From Anoxynatronum buryatiense (lineage in GTDB: Bacteria; Bacillota; Clostridia; Peptostreptococcales; Tindalliaceae), in NCBI RefSeq assembly GCF_900182905.1, contig NZ_FXUF01000008.1:62001-126000 (forward strand): a stretch of 64,000 bases of DNA, given 5' to 3'. The notes under the pieces are model-generated. The model was not told the origin of the DNA. It did no database searches and saw only the letters and a program-made list of their open reading frames with translations. Below are positions 53,408-62,035 of this stretch, one piece after another; position 1 is the stretch's first letter; every line of letters begins with the position of its first letter. Both the position numbers and the translations under genes were made by a program.

Positions 53408-54259
53408 ATGGCAACACGCTTGAAGGGAAAACCGGTGGCAGATGCCCTGTCCGCCGCCATTCGGGAAGAAGTGGATTATCTGAAACCCAAAGGGGTTCAA
53501 CCTGCCCTGACGCTGATTCGGGCTGGCGAAAAGCCGGATGATATGGCATACGAACGAGCCATTATCAAACGCTGCGAGTCGGTGGGCGTTAAGGTGAACA
53601 GCGAGGTGGTGCCGGAAAGCATCAGCCAGGCTGATTTTTTCAACCTGCTGGATACACATAATCAGGATCCGGCAGTTCATGGCATTCTGATCTTCCGGCC
53701 ACTGCCCAAACATCTGAAAGAAGAGGAAGTGCAGTACCGCATTGCACCGGAAAAAGACGTGGACGGTTTTCACCCGGTGAACGCCGGCAAGCTGCTGACG
53801 GGAGACCCCGCGGCTTTTGCCCCCTGCACCCCCATGGCAGTGATGGAAATTCTGAAGCACTATGAAGTGGCACTGTCCGGCAAACGGGCAGTGGTACTGG
53901 GGCGTTCCATGGTGGTGGGTAAGCCCGTGGCCCTGCTGCTGCTGGCAGAAAATGCCACGGTGACCATTGCCCATTCCCGCACTCAAGACCTGGAAAAAGT
54001 GACATCTGAAGCAGATCTACTGGTGGCTGCCATTGGGCGTTCAGAATTTGTGACAGCAACTCACATCAAAAAAGGTGCCGTGGTGGCAGATGTGGGCATC
54101 AACGTGGATGATGCCGGTAATTTGACTGGTGATGTGGCCGCCGCTGCTGCGGAAGAAATGGCTGAGGCGTACACACCTGTACCCGGCGGCGTGGGTTCGG
54201 TGACCACGGCTGTTTTGGCAAAACAGGTGATCAAAGCCTGCAAGCTGCAGTTGAAGTGA
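53408..54259 (+). CDS. folD: FolD-family methylene-THF dehydrogenase, probably without cyclohydrolase activity
   Basis: About 283 residues. PEKDVDGFHPVNAG, the NADP loop VLGRSMVVGKPVALLLL and PVPGGVGSVTTAVL identify FolD. Two active-site positions differ from bifunctional enzymes: after the tyrosine (Y48) the +4 position, normally the catalytic lysine, is I52 with lysine two residues later, and the QLPLP motif reads FRPLPKH, losing the glutamine. These changes suggest a dehydrogenase that needs a separate cyclohydrolase. GGAGG favours the ATG at 53408 over 53402. Confidence 0.93.
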   Translation: MATRLKGKPVADALSAAIREEVDYLKPKGVQPALTLIRAGEKPDDMAYERAIIKRCESVGVKVNSEVVPESISQADFFNLLDTHNQDPAVHGILIFRPLPKHLKEEEVQYRIAPEKDVDGFHPVNAGKLLTGDPAAFAPCTPMAVMEILKHYEVALSGKRAVVLGRSMVVGKPVALLLLAENATVTIAHSRTQDLEKVTSEADLLVAAIGRSEFVTATHIKKGAVVADVGINVDDAGNLTGDVAAAAAEEMAEAYTPVPGGVGSVTTAVLAKQVIKACKLQLK

Positions 54260-54301
54260 GAATTCGGCGACAGATCAGAAGTGAATGATGAAAGACAGGA
54301 T

Positions 54302-54334
54302 AAGAGCGGGTGATAAGTCCGCTCTTCTTTTGAT
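54302..54334 (+). terminator. Intrinsic terminator after folD
   Basis: AAGAGCGG and CCGCTCTT form a stem with a 9-nt loop followed by CTTTTG. Confidence 0.8.
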
Positions 54335-54467
54335 ATTTAAATGGCGCTTGTGTCGATAAAAGTCGCCGCTATAGCGACGAAAGTCAATCATTTTGCTTCA
54401 TCGAAAACTGAGTAGGGAATAAGAAAGTAAGCAGTAAAACTGCTACTAATAAAAAAGGAGGATAATC

Positions 54468-54755
54468 ATGCCTGAAGAAACAACAGTGCCAGAGATAAGA
54501 TTTGAGTTTGATAATGCGTTGATTCGGCAACTATTGACCATTGAAGCGCCAGAGGAACTGCAGGCCCTGTTCAAAGAAAGAGGCGTAGATGTAAGTCCGC
54601 AAGATGCAATTAAAGTGAAGCATGTAATCATGGAGGCTACATTCACTAAAGAAGGCGAAGACCTGGAAAGAGAACTATCAGAGAATGAGTTAGATCGAGT
54701 GGCGGCGGGCGGGATTGTATATATCAGACCACCTGTGATTTTCGTTGACCGGTAA
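54468..54755 (+). CDS. Putative RiPP precursor with double-glycine leader
   Basis: 95 residues. The layout is an acidic leader (residues 1-82) ending in LSENELDRVAAGG, the double-glycine pattern of Nif11- and NHLP-type leaders, then a short core IVYIRPPVIFVDR (83-95). The core has no Cys, Ser or Thr, so a lanthipeptide or thiazole product is unlikely. No modifying enzyme or peptidase-transporter is adjacent. AAAAGGAGG precedes the ATG. Alternatively it is a small regulatory protein whose end merely resembles such leaders. Confidence 0.65.
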   Translation: MPEETTVPEIRFEFDNALIRQLLTIEAPEELQALFKERGVDVSPQDAIKVKHVIMEATFTKEGEDLERELSENELDRVAAGGIVYIRPPVIFVDR

Positions 54756-54844
54756 CGCCACTATGGACAGGAGCAATAGGGAACCGGAACCCAGATAAAG
54801 GGGAGCAATCATCATTGACAAAACATACAAATAATGTTTATCGT

Positions 54845-54877
54845 GCTCATCCTTGTAACCGAGGATGGGCATTTTTA
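54845..54877 (+). terminator. Intrinsic terminator after the small precursor gene
   Basis: TGCTCATCC and GGATGGGCA pair (with one G-T) and are followed by TTTTT. Confidence 0.75.
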
Positions 54878-54949
54878 AGCATTAATTAAGAATAGCCGCT
54901 ACAGATAGAAAAAGCCAATGAAAAATGAAAAAAGCATTGAGCTAATTGA

Positions 54950-54980
54950 TTGGACGCGGCGTTTCAAGTGACAGTATAAT
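54950..54980 (+). promoter_or_regulatory. Candidate promoter of the ABC/double-cubane operon
   Basis: A consensus TATAAT follows TTGGAC with a 19-nt spacer, 49 bases before the lipoprotein gene. The -35 spacing is longer than ideal. Confidence 0.4.
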
Positions 54981-55028
54981 AACTGGTGGCACGTTAAATA
55001 AATAACCAACATTCAGAGGGGGAACACC

Positions 55029-56162
55029 ATGTTATTCAGATTAAAAGAAAAAAACATCAGGCTGGTACTGCTGCTACTGGTACTGACGCTGATGGTGGGC
55101 TGTTCAGGAAGTACTGAAGCAGATAATACCGAAATTCCGGATCTGAAAGTGGCGTATGTTTTCACCAATCACCAAACACCACTGATGGTGGCGGCCAGCA
55201 GGGCAGAAGCCTTTGAAGCAGACGGAACCTGGCTGAAAACAGTGATTGAACGGGAGCAATACGTACTGATGCAAGGCGATGAACCCATTGCCAATATTGA
55301 TTTGATTGTCAATAAAAATGGTTCTGAAACCATGACCATGATGACCCAGGGACATGTGGATCTGGCGCTGGCTTCCAGTGCCGCCTTTATCGCGGCGGTG
55401 GATAAAGGCGCAGAGCTGAAAATGTTGTGTCCGGTACACACTGAGGGGATTGGTCTTGTGATGGCCCAGGATGCTGACGTTGACAACTGGGAAGCCTTTG
55501 CTTCCATGACCCGTGAATCTGATGCACCTGTCATGGTGGGATACCATTCGCCAACCAGTGCGCCAGTGATTCTTTTTGCTGCGGCACTTGATGATGCCGG
55601 ACTCAGCTACACCAAAAATCCTGATGATGTGACAGCGGATATTTTACTGGTGGATCTCAAGGGTACCAATAATTTGCTGCCGGCATTGACCAGTCAGCAA
55701 GTGGAAGCCTGGGTGGGGCCGTCGCCTTATCCTGAGCTGGCCGTGACAGAAGGCGTTGGAAAAATGGTGCTGGATCTTCGGGAAATGCCGCCTGCAGGAA
55801 AATGGCATGATTTCCCCTGCTGTGTGGCCGGGGCGACACAAGCGGCCATTGAGAATCACGGCGAAGCGGTGGAAGCATTTACCAGACTGCTGACAGTGGC
55901 GGCAGACTATGCAGCCAATCATCCGGAGGAGGCTGCCCAAATTACCTCAGATTTTACAGGGGTGTCACTGGAAGCCGCCAGAATGTCTGAGATAAAATAC
56001 ACCACCAACCCCAGCGAAACATGGGTGACAAACCTGGGACTGGTGTATGATGTGCTGCATGAAAGTGATGGTTTGAATGAGCAGTTTGCAGATAAATCGT
56101 ATGTGGAAACCCATGATGAAATCTTTGATTTCAGCTTTATCCATTCAATTATGGGACAGTAG
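55029..56162 (+). CDS. ABC transporter substrate-binding lipoprotein (NMT1/SsuA-like)
   Basis: 377 residues. A signal peptide ends in LTLMVGC (C25 lipobox). The domain matches the NitT/TauT-type binding-protein fold, with VDLALASSAAFIAAVDKGAEL and VMVGYHSPTSAPVILFAAAL as recognisable stretches. Relatives bind sulfonates, thiamine precursors or other small organics. Here the permease and ATPase follow, then a double-cubane reductase and its activase, suggesting that the imported compound is reduced inside the cell. Confidence 0.88.
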   Translation: MLFRLKEKNIRLVLLLLVLTLMVGCSGSTEADNTEIPDLKVAYVFTNHQTPLMVAASRAEAFEADGTWLKTVIEREQYVLMQGDEPIANIDLIVNKNGSETMTMMTQGHVDLALASSAAFIAAVDKGAELKMLCPVHTEGIGLVMAQDADVDNWEAFASMTRESDAPVMVGYHSPTSAPVILFAAALDDAGLSYTKNPDDVTADILLVDLKGTNNLLPALTSQQVEAWVGPSPYPELAVTEGVGKMVLDLREMPPAGKWHDFPCCVAGATQAAIENHGEAVEAFTRLLTVAADYAANHPEEAAQITSDFTGVSLEAARMSEIKYTTNPSETWVTNLGLVYDVLHESDGLNEQFADKSYVETHDEIFDFSFIHSIMGQ

Positions 56163-56238
56163 ACAGGCATTAGCGGTAAACGATGCGTCGAGACACAATT
56201 ATTGTGGCATCAGACAGAAAACACACAGGGAGATACCC

Positions 56239-57081
56239 ATGAACAAACAATTTAAATGGACCAAATGGATGACACCGGTGATACTGCCGGTTTTCTTTTT
56301 AATCATATGGCAACTGGCGGCCGTTAAAATGGATAACCGGATGGTACTGCCCACAGTCAGTGCGGTATTGTCCATATTAGCAGAACCGACAGCTGAACTG
56401 GTCAGCATCGGTTCGCTGATTCGCAACACCTGGATCAGCCTGCTCCGGGTTGCACTGGGGTACCTGACAGCGGCGATGATTGCCATTCCGCTGGGCGTTT
56501 TCATCGGATATTCGAAAAGACTTGACCGACTGGTGATGCCCTTCCTGAGTCTTTTTCGCCCAATTGCTCCCCTGGCCTGGGTTCCCCTGGTGCTGGCCTG
56601 GTTTGGTGTCAGCAGCCTGGCCACCATGATGGGAATCAGAGGCGGTCAGTACTATTCGCTGTTGCACAATATTAAACTATCAATGATATTTATCATCTTT
56701 ATCGGAGCTTTTTTTCCAATTTTGACCAACAGCATCTATGGTGTGAAAAATGTAAAACAGACCCTTGTGGATTCAGCAAAAACCCTGGGAGCAACCAGAC
56801 GTGAAATTATGATGAAGGTTTTGTTGCCTGGGGCGCTTCCTTCAATGGTGACGGGACTACGCGTGGGACTTGGGGTTGCCTGGATGTGTCTGGTATCTGC
56901 GGAAATGCTGCCGGGAAGTCTGGCGGGAATCGGATATCTGATTACACACGCCTATACCCTCGCCCGCACAGATATTGTCATTGCCGGCATGATTTGTATT
57001 GGCCTTGTGGGCGGGTTGATGGATTTCCTGTTTTGCAAAATTGAGGATCGCTGGTTTCGCTGGCAAAAGCTTGAAAAATAG
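56239..57081 (+). CDS. ABC transporter permease (SsuC/TauC-like)
   Basis: About 280 residues with six membrane helices. The EAA-type cytoplasmic loop is DSAKTLGATRREIMMKVLLPGALPS. SLFRPIAPLAWVPLVLAWFG is typical of nitrate/sulfonate/taurine permeases. AGGGAGATACCC precedes the ATG at 56239; an overlapping earlier in-frame ATG at 56077 lies inside the lipoprotein gene and is rejected. Confidence 0.92.
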   Translation: MNKQFKWTKWMTPVILPVFFLIIWQLAAVKMDNRMVLPTVSAVLSILAEPTAELVSIGSLIRNTWISLLRVALGYLTAAMIAIPLGVFIGYSKRLDRLVMPFLSLFRPIAPLAWVPLVLAWFGVSSLATMMGIRGGQYYSLLHNIKLSMIFIIFIGAFFPILTNSIYGVKNVKQTLVDSAKTLGATRREIMMKVLLPGALPSMVTGLRVGLGVAWMCLVSAEMLPGSLAGIGYLITHAYTLARTDIVIAGMICIGLVGGLMDFLFCKIEDRWFRWQKLEK

Positions 57082-57110
57082 TGTGTTTGTGACGTTGGGA
57101 GGCTCGGTAA

Positions 57111-57863
57111 ATGATTGAAGTGCAGCGTGTATCAAAGGTCTTTCATACGGAAAAAGGACAGCGGGTATTGGCAGTCAATGATATTCAGCTGGAAATTGAT
57201 CATCAGGAGTTTGTCTGCCTGGTTGGGCCGAGCGGGTCAGGCAAATCAACACTGCTGCGGTTGATGGAAGGGTTGATTGAACCGACGGAGGGGCAGGTGC
57301 GCGTTCTTGGCGAACCGGTTCGTGGCCCCAGAAGTGACGCGGCCATGGTTTTTCAGGAGTATTCCCTGATGCCATGGAGAACTGTTCTTGATAACGTGAC
57401 CTTTGGGCTGGAATTGCGGCAAGTGAAGCGGGCGGAACAGAAAAAGCAAGCCATGGCACTTTTGCAGCGATTTGGGCTCCAAGATTTTTCTCAATGCCTT
57501 CCCTATGAACTGTCGGGTGGCATGAAGCAACGTGCGGCCATCGCCAGGGCGTTGGCTGTCTCTCCCAAAATTCTTTACATGGACGAACCCTTTGGAGCCC
57601 TTGATGCCTACACCCGTTATCAAATGCAGCAGGATTTGATTGATTACTGGGTGGCCGATAAACGGACCATTGTGTTTGTCACCCACAGTGTGGAAGAAGC
57701 GGTTTTTCTGGCCACGAGAGTCATTCTAATGAGCCCTCATCCCGGAGAAATTGTGGCTGACTACGCCATTGATCTCCCTTATCCCAGAAATCGCTGGTGC
57801 GATAAATTTGGGGCGCATTTCAAAGAGATTCTCCAGCGGTTGGATGAGGTGAGCCGTCAGTAG
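57111..57863 (+). CDS. ABC transporter ATP-binding protein (SsuB/TauB-like)
   Basis: 250 residues. Walker A GPSGSGKSTLL, Q-loop VFQEYSLMPWRTV, signature LSGGMKQRAAIARALA and Walker B ILYMDEPFGALD are intact. TGGGAGGCTCGG precedes the ATG. It energises the importer formed with the two preceding genes. Confidence 0.95.
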   Translation: MIEVQRVSKVFHTEKGQRVLAVNDIQLEIDHQEFVCLVGPSGSGKSTLLRLMEGLIEPTEGQVRVLGEPVRGPRSDAAMVFQEYSLMPWRTVLDNVTFGLELRQVKRAEQKKQAMALLQRFGLQDFSQCLPYELSGGMKQRAAIARALAVSPKILYMDEPFGALDAYTRYQMQQDLIDYWVADKRTIVFVTHSVEEAVFLATRVILMSPHPGEIVADYAIDLPYPRNRWCDKFGAHFKEILQRLDEVSRQ

Positions 57864-57938
57864 AGCGGAATCTGGCACCATTTCCATGAGAAATGGATAC
57901 AATCCATAAGAGGAAAATTTGGAAGGAGAGATGAATCA

Positions 57939-59096
57939 ATGAACAGACCGGCCATGATGGAAAAAATCGAAGAACTGCGGGGCATCAATTCAGTTAAAAT
58001 CAAGGAAGCCAGCGAAGCAGGGCGCAAGATAGTGGGGATGTACTGTGTGTTTTCGCCCCAGGAAATTGCCCTGGCGGCAGGGGCGATCCCTGTCAGCCTG
58101 TGCGGTACCAGCAATGACCCTGTAGAGGCGGCTGAAAAAGAGCTTCCCCGCAACCTCTGTCCCCTGATCAAGTCAAGCTACGGATTTGCCATCACCGATA
58201 AATGCCCGTACTTCTATTTCTCGGATATTTTGCTGGCAGAAACCACCTGTGATGGTAAGAAAAAAATGTACGAGCTCATGGGAAAATTAAAACCCATGCA
58301 TTTAATGAACCTTCCCCAGACTGCCGATGGAGAAGAAAACCTGGCCCTCTGGAAAAATGAGATGGTGCGCTTTAAAAGCTACCTGGAAGATACGCTCAAG
58401 GTGGACATTACCGAAGACAAACTGAAGGAAGCCATTAAACTGGTGAACCGGGAAAGAGAAGCCATGAAGCGGCTTCATCAGTTGAATGCTCACAAACCAG
58501 CGCCGCTGACAGGCATGGACATGATGAAAGCCCAGTGGATCAAAGGGTTTAATGTCGACAAAGAAGACGGCATTGAAATGGTGGAGCAGCTGATTCGTGA
58601 AGTGGAAGAAAATATGGATGCGCTTAAAACAGCCATGGGACAGGAAGGCCCGCGTATTCTCTTGACAGGCGTGCCGGTGGGTATTGGTTCTGACAAGGTG
58701 ATTCGTCTCATTGAAGAAGGTGGCGGCCGTGTGGTTGCACTGGAAAACTGTACCGGCTACAAAGGTTTGGATGTGTTGGTGGACGAAACCAAAGAGCCGC
58801 TGCAAGCCCTCGCCGAAAAATACCTGAGCACCCCCTGTTCATGTATGTATGATAACCAGGGACGACTGGATCTGATTGCCCGTATGGCAGCGGAGTATCA
58901 GGTTGACGGGGTGTTGGACCTCACCTGGCAGGCTTGTCACACCTACAATATCGAGTCATTCTTTGTCCGGGATTTTGTGCGTGAAGAGCTGGGTCTCCCT
59001 TTCATTCAAATTGAAACCGATTATTCAGAATCAGACGCAGGCCAGTTGAAGCTGCGTATTGACGCATTCCTTGAAACCATTGATACGAAGGCCTAA
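57939..59096 (+). CDS. Double-cubane-cluster-type anaerobic reductase (HgdB/YjiM family)
   Basis: 385 residues, a single-subunit relative of 2-hydroxyacyl-CoA dehydratases. Many conserved cysteines are visible: C36, C55, C74 (RNLCPLIKSS), C89 (ITDKCPYFYF), C104 (ETTCDGKKKM), C271, C300, C302 and C333. This pattern and length fit the proteins carrying a [8Fe-9S] double-cubane cluster, which reduce small molecules at low potential when energised by an ATP-dependent activase. It has no partner subunit, so a true dehydratase is less likely. GGAAGGAGAG precedes the ATG. Confidence 0.85.
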   Translation: MNRPAMMEKIEELRGINSVKIKEASEAGRKIVGMYCVFSPQEIALAAGAIPVSLCGTSNDPVEAAEKELPRNLCPLIKSSYGFAITDKCPYFYFSDILLAETTCDGKKKMYELMGKLKPMHLMNLPQTADGEENLALWKNEMVRFKSYLEDTLKVDITEDKLKEAIKLVNREREAMKRLHQLNAHKPAPLTGMDMMKAQWIKGFNVDKEDGIEMVEQLIREVEENMDALKTAMGQEGPRILLTGVPVGIGSDKVIRLIEEGGGRVVALENCTGYKGLDVLVDETKEPLQALAEKYLSTPCSCMYDNQGRLDLIARMAAEYQVDGVLDLTWQACHTYNIESFFVRDFVREELGLPFIQIETDYSESDAGQLKLRIDAFLETIDTKA

Positions 59097-59100
59097 CAGC

Positions 59101-59136
59101 AGCGATCAGGCACACTTAAGCGATCAGGCACACTTA
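59101..59136 (+). repeat. 18-bp tandem duplication
   Basis: AGCGATCAGGCACACTTA occurs twice in tandem between the reductase and activase genes. Confidence 0.95.
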
Positions 59137-59195
59137 AAAGAAGTGCCACAAGACAGGAACTAATGAAGAAAACATTTCAGAAAGAAGGGGTTGGC

Positions 59196-59984
59196 ATGTA
59201 CGCCGTTGGAATCGATATTGGCTCCACTGTCACAAAAGGCGTTCTCATGACAGATGGCATTGTGACAGGCACCCATCGCCTGCCCACCGGCTGGAGCCCC
59301 AGGGAGACTGGCCGACGCGTCCTTGCTGACCTGCTGGCACGGCATCAGGTTTGCCCGGGGGAGGTCCAGCAAATTGTGGCCACTGGCTATGGGCGTCAGA
59401 CAATGGAGGAGGCCCATCGAAAAATCACAGAAATTACCTGCCATGCCCGGGGAGCTTACCATATCAATGCAGCCGTGAGAACGGTCCTTGACATCGGCGG
59501 GCAGGACAGTAAAGTGGTTCGCCTGGGTGACCGGGGGCAGGTGGTGGACTTCATCATGAATGATAAGTGTGCGGCCGGCACAGGCCGGTTTTTACAGGTG
59601 ATGGCCACCCAGATGGAAGTGGATGTCAGCCAGCTGGAAGAACTGGCAGCAGAAGCAAAACCCGTACAACTGAACAACATGTGTACGGTTTTTGCCGAAT
59701 CAGAGGTGGTGGGGCTTTTAGCATCTGGAGCCTCCAAAGCCAGCATCGCCGCAGGGCTGCTCACCTCTGTCGCCAGTAAAATCTGCACCCAGGCCCAACG
59801 GGTGGGTGTGGTGGAAGACGTGTTTTTTTCGGGAGGCCTGGCAGAAATCGGCTACCTGAAAAAAGTCATCCAGGAGAAACTGGGAGTACCGGTTCATCAA
59901 TCACATTTGGCACAATATACAGGGGCCATCGGGGCTGCGCTGTCAGGAATGGCATCACTGGAACCGGCCGGCAAGGAGCAATGA
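59196..59984 (+). CDS. ATP-dependent activase of the double-cubane reductase (HgdC/YjiL family)
   Basis: About 262 residues of the ASKHA fold. VGIDIGSTVTKGVLM and VLDIGGQDSKVV are the nucleotide-binding elements; NDKCAAGTGRFLQ and NNMCTVFAESEVVGLL hold the two cysteines that bridge a [4Fe-4S] cluster across the dimer. It would drive ATP-dependent electron transfer to the preceding protein. AAGGGG fits the ATG at 59196; an in-frame ATG at 59163 is an alternative. Confidence 0.9.
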   Translation: MYAVGIDIGSTVTKGVLMTDGIVTGTHRLPTGWSPRETGRRVLADLLARHQVCPGEVQQIVATGYGRQTMEEAHRKITEITCHARGAYHINAAVRTVLDIGGQDSKVVRLGDRGQVVDFIMNDKCAAGTGRFLQVMATQMEVDVSQLEELAAEAKPVQLNNMCTVFAESEVVGLLASGASKASIAAGLLTSVASKICTQAQRVGVVEDVFFSGGLAEIGYLKKVIQEKLGVPVHQSHLAQYTGAIGAALSGMASLEPAGKEQ

Positions 59985-60040
59985 ATAACTTCCGGAAAAC
60001 GACGGCCTTCATCATAAGATTGTGGTCTTTTTAACAAATG

Positions 60041-60069
60041 TTGTCAAATTCTGAAAATTAGAGTACAAT
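60041..60069 (+). promoter_or_regulatory. Sigma-A promoter of the gcv operon
   Basis: TTGTCA, a 17-nt spacer and TACAAT precede the glycine riboswitch by about 30 bases. Confidence 0.7.
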
Positions 60070-60098
60070 AAAGGGGAAAAATGCATCACATAACCGAA

Positions 60099-60312
60099 TG
60101 AAGGTCACGGGAGATCTCTGAATGACAAGGAGAGCCGAAGAAGCAATATACCGGACTGGACCCCTGGTATAGAATCTTTCAGGCAACAGGATCGTGGCTG
60201 GACGGGACTCTGGAAAGTTCCCCGGGGAACGCCGAAGGGGCAAGGTGAAAACAGTGGCGAATGATGCCGAACACCGTTTTCTCAGAAACTCTCAGGCCTG
60301 ATAACAGAGGAC
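60099..60312 (+). promoter_or_regulatory. Tandem glycine riboswitch
   Basis: Two aptamer-like halves are visible. The first has GGGAGATCTCTG, GAGAGCCGAAGAAGCAA and TTTCAGGCAACAGGA; the second has GGGACTCTGG, CGCCGAAGGGGCAAG and AACTCTCAGGC-TGATAACAGAGGA. These are the conserved segments of gcvT-type aptamers. It sits between the promoter and gcvT and fills most of the gap 59985-60446. Glycine binding should control the terminator that follows. Confidence 0.92.
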
Positions 60313-60357
60313 ATGCTGACACCATCACCAAGTGATGGGTTTGTGTGTCCTTTTTTC
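60308..60357 (+). terminator. Riboswitch-controlled terminator
   Basis: AGGACA/TGTCCT and ACACCATCAC/GTGATGGGT form a long stem followed by TTTTTT. Its left arm begins at the end of the second glycine aptamer, so ligand binding can compete with it. Confidence 0.8.
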
Positions 60358-60446
60358 ATGCCGATTTGAGGGTTGTCTGTTTAATGATTCACATGAATGA
60401 GGCAGTGATTTACGGGGTATGGTAGGAAATAGAGAGGAGGCGCGTT

Positions 60447-61559
60447 ATGGAAGAATCAAGAAAGACACCGTTGACGGACTGGCACGCAGCCAATGGCGGT
60501 AAAATGGTGGTCTATGCCGGCTGGGAAATGCCGGTACAGTATGAGGGGCTCGTTGCTGAGCACAATGCCGTCCGTGAGCAGGCCGGCATGTTTGATGTGT
60601 CACACATGGGCGAGGTACTGGTGGAAGGACCGGAGGCACTGGCATATTTGCAAAAGCTGCTGACCAATGATTTTTCAGCCATGGTCAATGGCGAGATTCT
60701 CTACACCATGATGTGTTACCCCAACGGAACCGTGGTGGATGATCTGCTGGTGTACCGGTATGAGTCTGACCGGTACCTGCTGGTGATCAACGCCGGCAAT
60801 GTGGATAAAGATGTGGCCTGGATGCAGGAGCAGGCAGCCGGATACCAGGTGAGTCTCACCAACCAGTCTTCGGAGACAGGTGAACTGGCCCTTCAGGGGC
60901 CTCTGGCAGAGGAAGTTTTACAGTTGCTGACAGATACCGACCTTTCAGAAATCGGCTTCTTTCATTTCAGGGATCACGTGGCCATTGCAGGCGTGCAGTG
61001 CCTGGTTTCCCGCACCGGGTATACCGGTGAGGACGGGTTTGAGGTATACACCCCCTGGAATGAACTGGAGAAAGTATGGGTGGCCATTATGGAGGCCGGT
61101 GCATCCAAAGGAGTCAAACCGGCTGGCTTGGGGTGCCGTGACACCCTGCGCTTTGAAGCCGGGTTACCCCTGTACGGGCATGAAATCTCCGACAGCATCA
61201 CCCCGCTTGAAGCGGGACTGGGATACTTTGTCTCCCTGAAAAAAGAGGATTTCATCGGCCGGGAAGTGCTGGCTCAACAGAAGGAGCAAGGGCCGCCCCG
61301 AAAGCTGGTGGGCTTCGAACTCATTGAAAGGGGCATTGCCCGCAGTGACTATGAGGTGCTGCTTAATGGTGAAAAAATCGGCTTTGTCACCACGGGTTAT
61401 TTATCTCCCACACTGAATAAAAACGTGGGACAGGCCCTGGTGGACAGGCAAAAAGTGGCAGGTGCCGAAACGCTGGAAGTTCAGATTCGAAACAAACAGG
61501 TGAAGGCAAAAATCGTGAAACTGCCCCTCTATCGGAAGAGAACCAAGGCCCGGGGATAA
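60447..61559 (+). CDS. gcvT: Glycine cleavage system T protein (aminomethyltransferase)
   Basis: 370 residues. [38 protein letters not shown] and the folate-domain [13 protein letters not shown] are GcvT signatures. It transfers the methylene group from lipoyl-bound aminomethyl to THF, releasing ammonia. AGAGGAGGCG precedes the ATG. Confidence 0.97.
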   Translation: MEESRKTPLTDWHAANGGKMVVYAGWEMPVQYEGLVAEHNAVREQAGMFDVSHMGEVLVEGPEALAYLQKLLTNDFSAMVNGEILYTMMCYPNGTVVDDLLVYRYESDRYLLVINAGNVDKDVAWMQEQAAGYQVSLTNQSSETGELALQGPLAEEVLQLLTDTDLSEIGFFHFRDHVAIAGVQCLVSRTGYTGEDGFEVYTPWNELEKVWVAIMEAGASKGVKPAGLGCRDTLRFEAGLPLYGHEISDSITPLEAGLGYFVSLKKEDFIGREVLAQQKEQGPPRKLVGFELIERGIARSDYEVLLNGEKIGFVTTGYLSPTLNKNVGQALVDRQKVAGAETLEVQIRNKQVKAKIVKLPLYRKRTKARG

Positions 61560-61650
61560 CTCCCAGGTTCTATCAATAATCATCAACATCAATCAACATC
61601 AGGCACTACCAAAGAAAACCCCAAAAACATGAAAATGAGGAGGACTGAAC

Positions 61651-62034
61651 ATGAGAGTGATGAAAGACCTGCTGTTTACCAATGAGCACGAGTGGGTGGA
61701 TGTACAGGGAGAGGAAGCCTATGTGGGACTGACAGAGTTCGCATCAAAAGCGCTGGGAGACATTGTGTTTGTGGAACTGCCGGAAGTGGATGAAGAGTAC
61801 AGCGCCGGCGATTCCTTCGGAGTGGTGGAATCTGTAAAGGCTGCTGCAGACATGTACATGCCCCTGGACGGCGTTGTGACTGAAATCAACACTGAACTGG
61901 AAGATGACCCGGGTCAGATCAATCAGTCACCGCTGGAAAACTGGTTCCTGAAATTTAAAATCACCAACAAAAGCCAGCTGGATGAACTGATGACACCCGC
62001 TGATTATGAGCGTTTCTGTGAAGAGGAGGCATAA
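61651..62034 (+). CDS. gcvH: Glycine cleavage system H protein
   Basis: 127 residues. The lipoylation site is [10 protein letters not shown] (K63), flanked by the usual GVVESVKA. It carries the aminomethyl group between P, T and L proteins and depends on LipB/LipA, also in this window. GAGGAGG precedes the ATG at 61651. Confidence 0.97.
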   Translation: MRVMKDLLFTNEHEWVDVQGEEAYVGLTEFASKALGDIVFVELPEVDEEYSAGDSFGVVESVKAAADMYMPLDGVVTEINTELEDDPGQINQSPLENWFLKFKITNKSQLDELMTPADYERFCEEEA

Positions 62035-62035
62035 T

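Noticed and set aside
57939-59096. Two-subunit 2-hydroxyglutaryl-CoA dehydratase
   Set aside because: Only one subunit gene is present next to the activase, and no CoA-transferase or acyl-CoA genes are nearby.
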